Source: Archilochus colubris (Eukaryota > Chordata > Aves > Apodiformes > Trochilidae). Taken from it: a DNA stretch of 64,000 bases. Positions 62,722 through 64,000 of the stretch are shown in pieces. The stretch spans positions 46,060,305 to 46,124,304 of the forward strand of contig CM041115.1 of assembly GCA_023079485.1 (NCBI GenBank). The letters run 5' to 3'. Both the position numbers and the translations under genes were made by a program. Each line of letters opens with the position of its first letter. Positions within the stretch are counted from its first letter, which is position 1. Below the pieces are notes generated by a model that saw only the letters and a program-made list of their open reading frames with translations, was not told the origin of the DNA and did no database searches.

Positions 62722-64000
62722 GTATTCTTCCATATTACTGTGTTGGTTCAACATTTTGTTCCCTGAAAGAGCAAAGCATCTGAAATAGAAACTTTTCACT
62801 ACACCGAAGCGCCTTTACTCTCAGACAGCTTCACTCTGAACTTGGATCACAGTAGCAAGTGTGTTCCTACATCCATTGCCACACTCCAATGCTACCAACT
62901 CTCCTGCACTTAGAAAAACGTACTGTATCCTGTAGACAACTTTATGAACAAGCATTCTTTTTGCCTTCAATTCTGGAAAATTTGCAAAAGCTAGGGAGAA
63001 GAACCTTCAATGAGTGCAGGTGCCTCTGAATATATGGTCTCAATGTTTCTTGTCATTAAAGTAGTGCTATTTTGGCGCCACCACCAATAGTACAGACATG
63101 GTTTGCCAAGAAAATTTTCTAAGAAGAGGATCATAATAGAGAAGAACTTTGCTGGTTTGCAGGTAGTGGTGTTTTGTTTCTGTTCCCATCTCATAGCTAT
63201 GTTAAAGCCAGGTGAGAAGGAAGTAGTCCCTCTACAGCAAGGAAGGTACTTTCCCTTCTGAAGTCAACGCTTTCAATTAATCTGTCATGACAACAGCCTT
63301 TCCAATGGCTGTGAAAATAACTCTTAGGGATAAAAAAACACCTGGTTTGGCCTGTCTGGCAGAGGTGAAGTGTGTGCCCCATGTGAGGGCTTATCTATCA
63401 TAGCCCTGAGCTTTGTAGAATGTACATACATCGAACTTAAAACTCACAGATTTGTTGATGTGATTGTCTAGGAAGAGATGAATGCTGCTGTGACCTGCAT
63501 TCCCAGTGGTCAAGTTGATTCTGATTGCAGTGACACTCCCAGATAGAATTATAATTGCCTATTTAAGAGAAGTTTCACATTAAAAGTTACCTGAAAGCAT
63601 TTCCTGAGTAGGCCCAAGTGCAGCCACCCAATGTCCCGGGCTCCTGCTACAGCAGAAGGCATCACAAGCACTCATTCCACATGAGTTCATGTGACCAAAA
63701 CTGTTAAGAGTAAGTGGCAAAGGCTGAATTCAGTTCTTGGCCAGTAAAGAAAAGAGGTAAGGAATTTCCAATGTTTTGCTTTATTTTCTGAATTGATGTA
63801 TTTACTTTGATAACAGAAAATTTTATAACATCTTCTAAGGTAAAAGTTTTTGCTTTGTTTGGAAAAGACCTCCTGAACACACACAGCTCATTATTTTAAC
63901 CAGATTATGCTGCAGGAAGAAGGTTACTTTTGAATGTATTTGAATGTTTTTTTCTGCTGTTAAAATGTGCTCTGGCTGTAACCCCATCTACAATGTATGT
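62722..64000. other. Intergenic, nothing recognised
   Basis: No gene or repeat family recognised up to the right edge. A 15-base acceptor-donor pair at 63197-63211 would also keep phase 2, but it is too short to weigh. Confidence 0.5.

Noticed and set aside
63197..63211. 15-base microexon-like pair in phase 2
   Set aside because: It is too short for its phase and open frame to be informative.
2116..64000. Tandem array like the galliform MHM region reported near DMRT1
   Set aside because: No kilobase-scale tandem repetition is visible in the window.
1..64000. CRISPR arrays, operons, insertion sequences, tRNA or rRNA genes
   Set aside because: This is vertebrate nuclear DNA. No regularly spaced repeats, tRNA-like A/B boxes in a cloverleaf context, or rRNA sequence were recognised.

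Overview
The window looks like avian genomic DNA. It has vertebrate gene architecture (one intron and one terminal coding exon), three 3'-terminal fragments of CR1 LINEs, and two solitary LTRs of an endogenous-retrovirus family that is common in bird genomes. There is no prokaryotic-style coding density.

The only gene recognised with confidence is the 3' end of DMRT2, a DM-domain transcription factor, on the + strand. Positions 1-787 are its last intron and 788-1842 its terminal coding exon. A 3' UTR follows, with polyadenylation hexamers at 1838 and 2090. The DM-domain exons lie before the window. DMRT1, DMRT3 and DMRT2 form a conserved vertebrate cluster that is Z-linked in birds, so the window is probably Z-chromosomal. 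That is inference from synteny, not seen here. The last intron also holds a second strong splice acceptor, at 515. It is phase-compatible with the canonical one and opens a 90-codon frame whose stop codon is the TAG of the canonical acceptor, so it is a candidate alternative C-terminal exon.

The remaining roughly 62 kb, from about 2.1 kb to the right edge, reads as an AT-rich intergenic desert downstream of DMRT2. No SMARCA2 coding sequence, the expected next gene in this synteny block, was recognised. The desert contains CR1 fragments near 4.7-5.1, 8.4-9.0 and 20.9-21.4 kb (all minus strand), solo LTRs at 13.4-14.2 kb (minus) and 34.4-35.0 kb (plus), and many A/T-rich simple repeats. There is one short CpG-dense island at 18.1-18.35 kb ending in a good splice donor. 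Three exon-like segments at 61.1, 61.6 and 62.7 kb each have splice sites, a length divisible by three, and only one open reading phase, which is the same in all three. These exon-like segments, the intronic alternative exon and the CpG island are the best candidates for undescribed function. All three are unproven.

The other open frames in the desert are short (mostly 60-130 codons), overlap each other on both strands and show no recognisable domain. I treat them as chance ORFs or repeat remnants.
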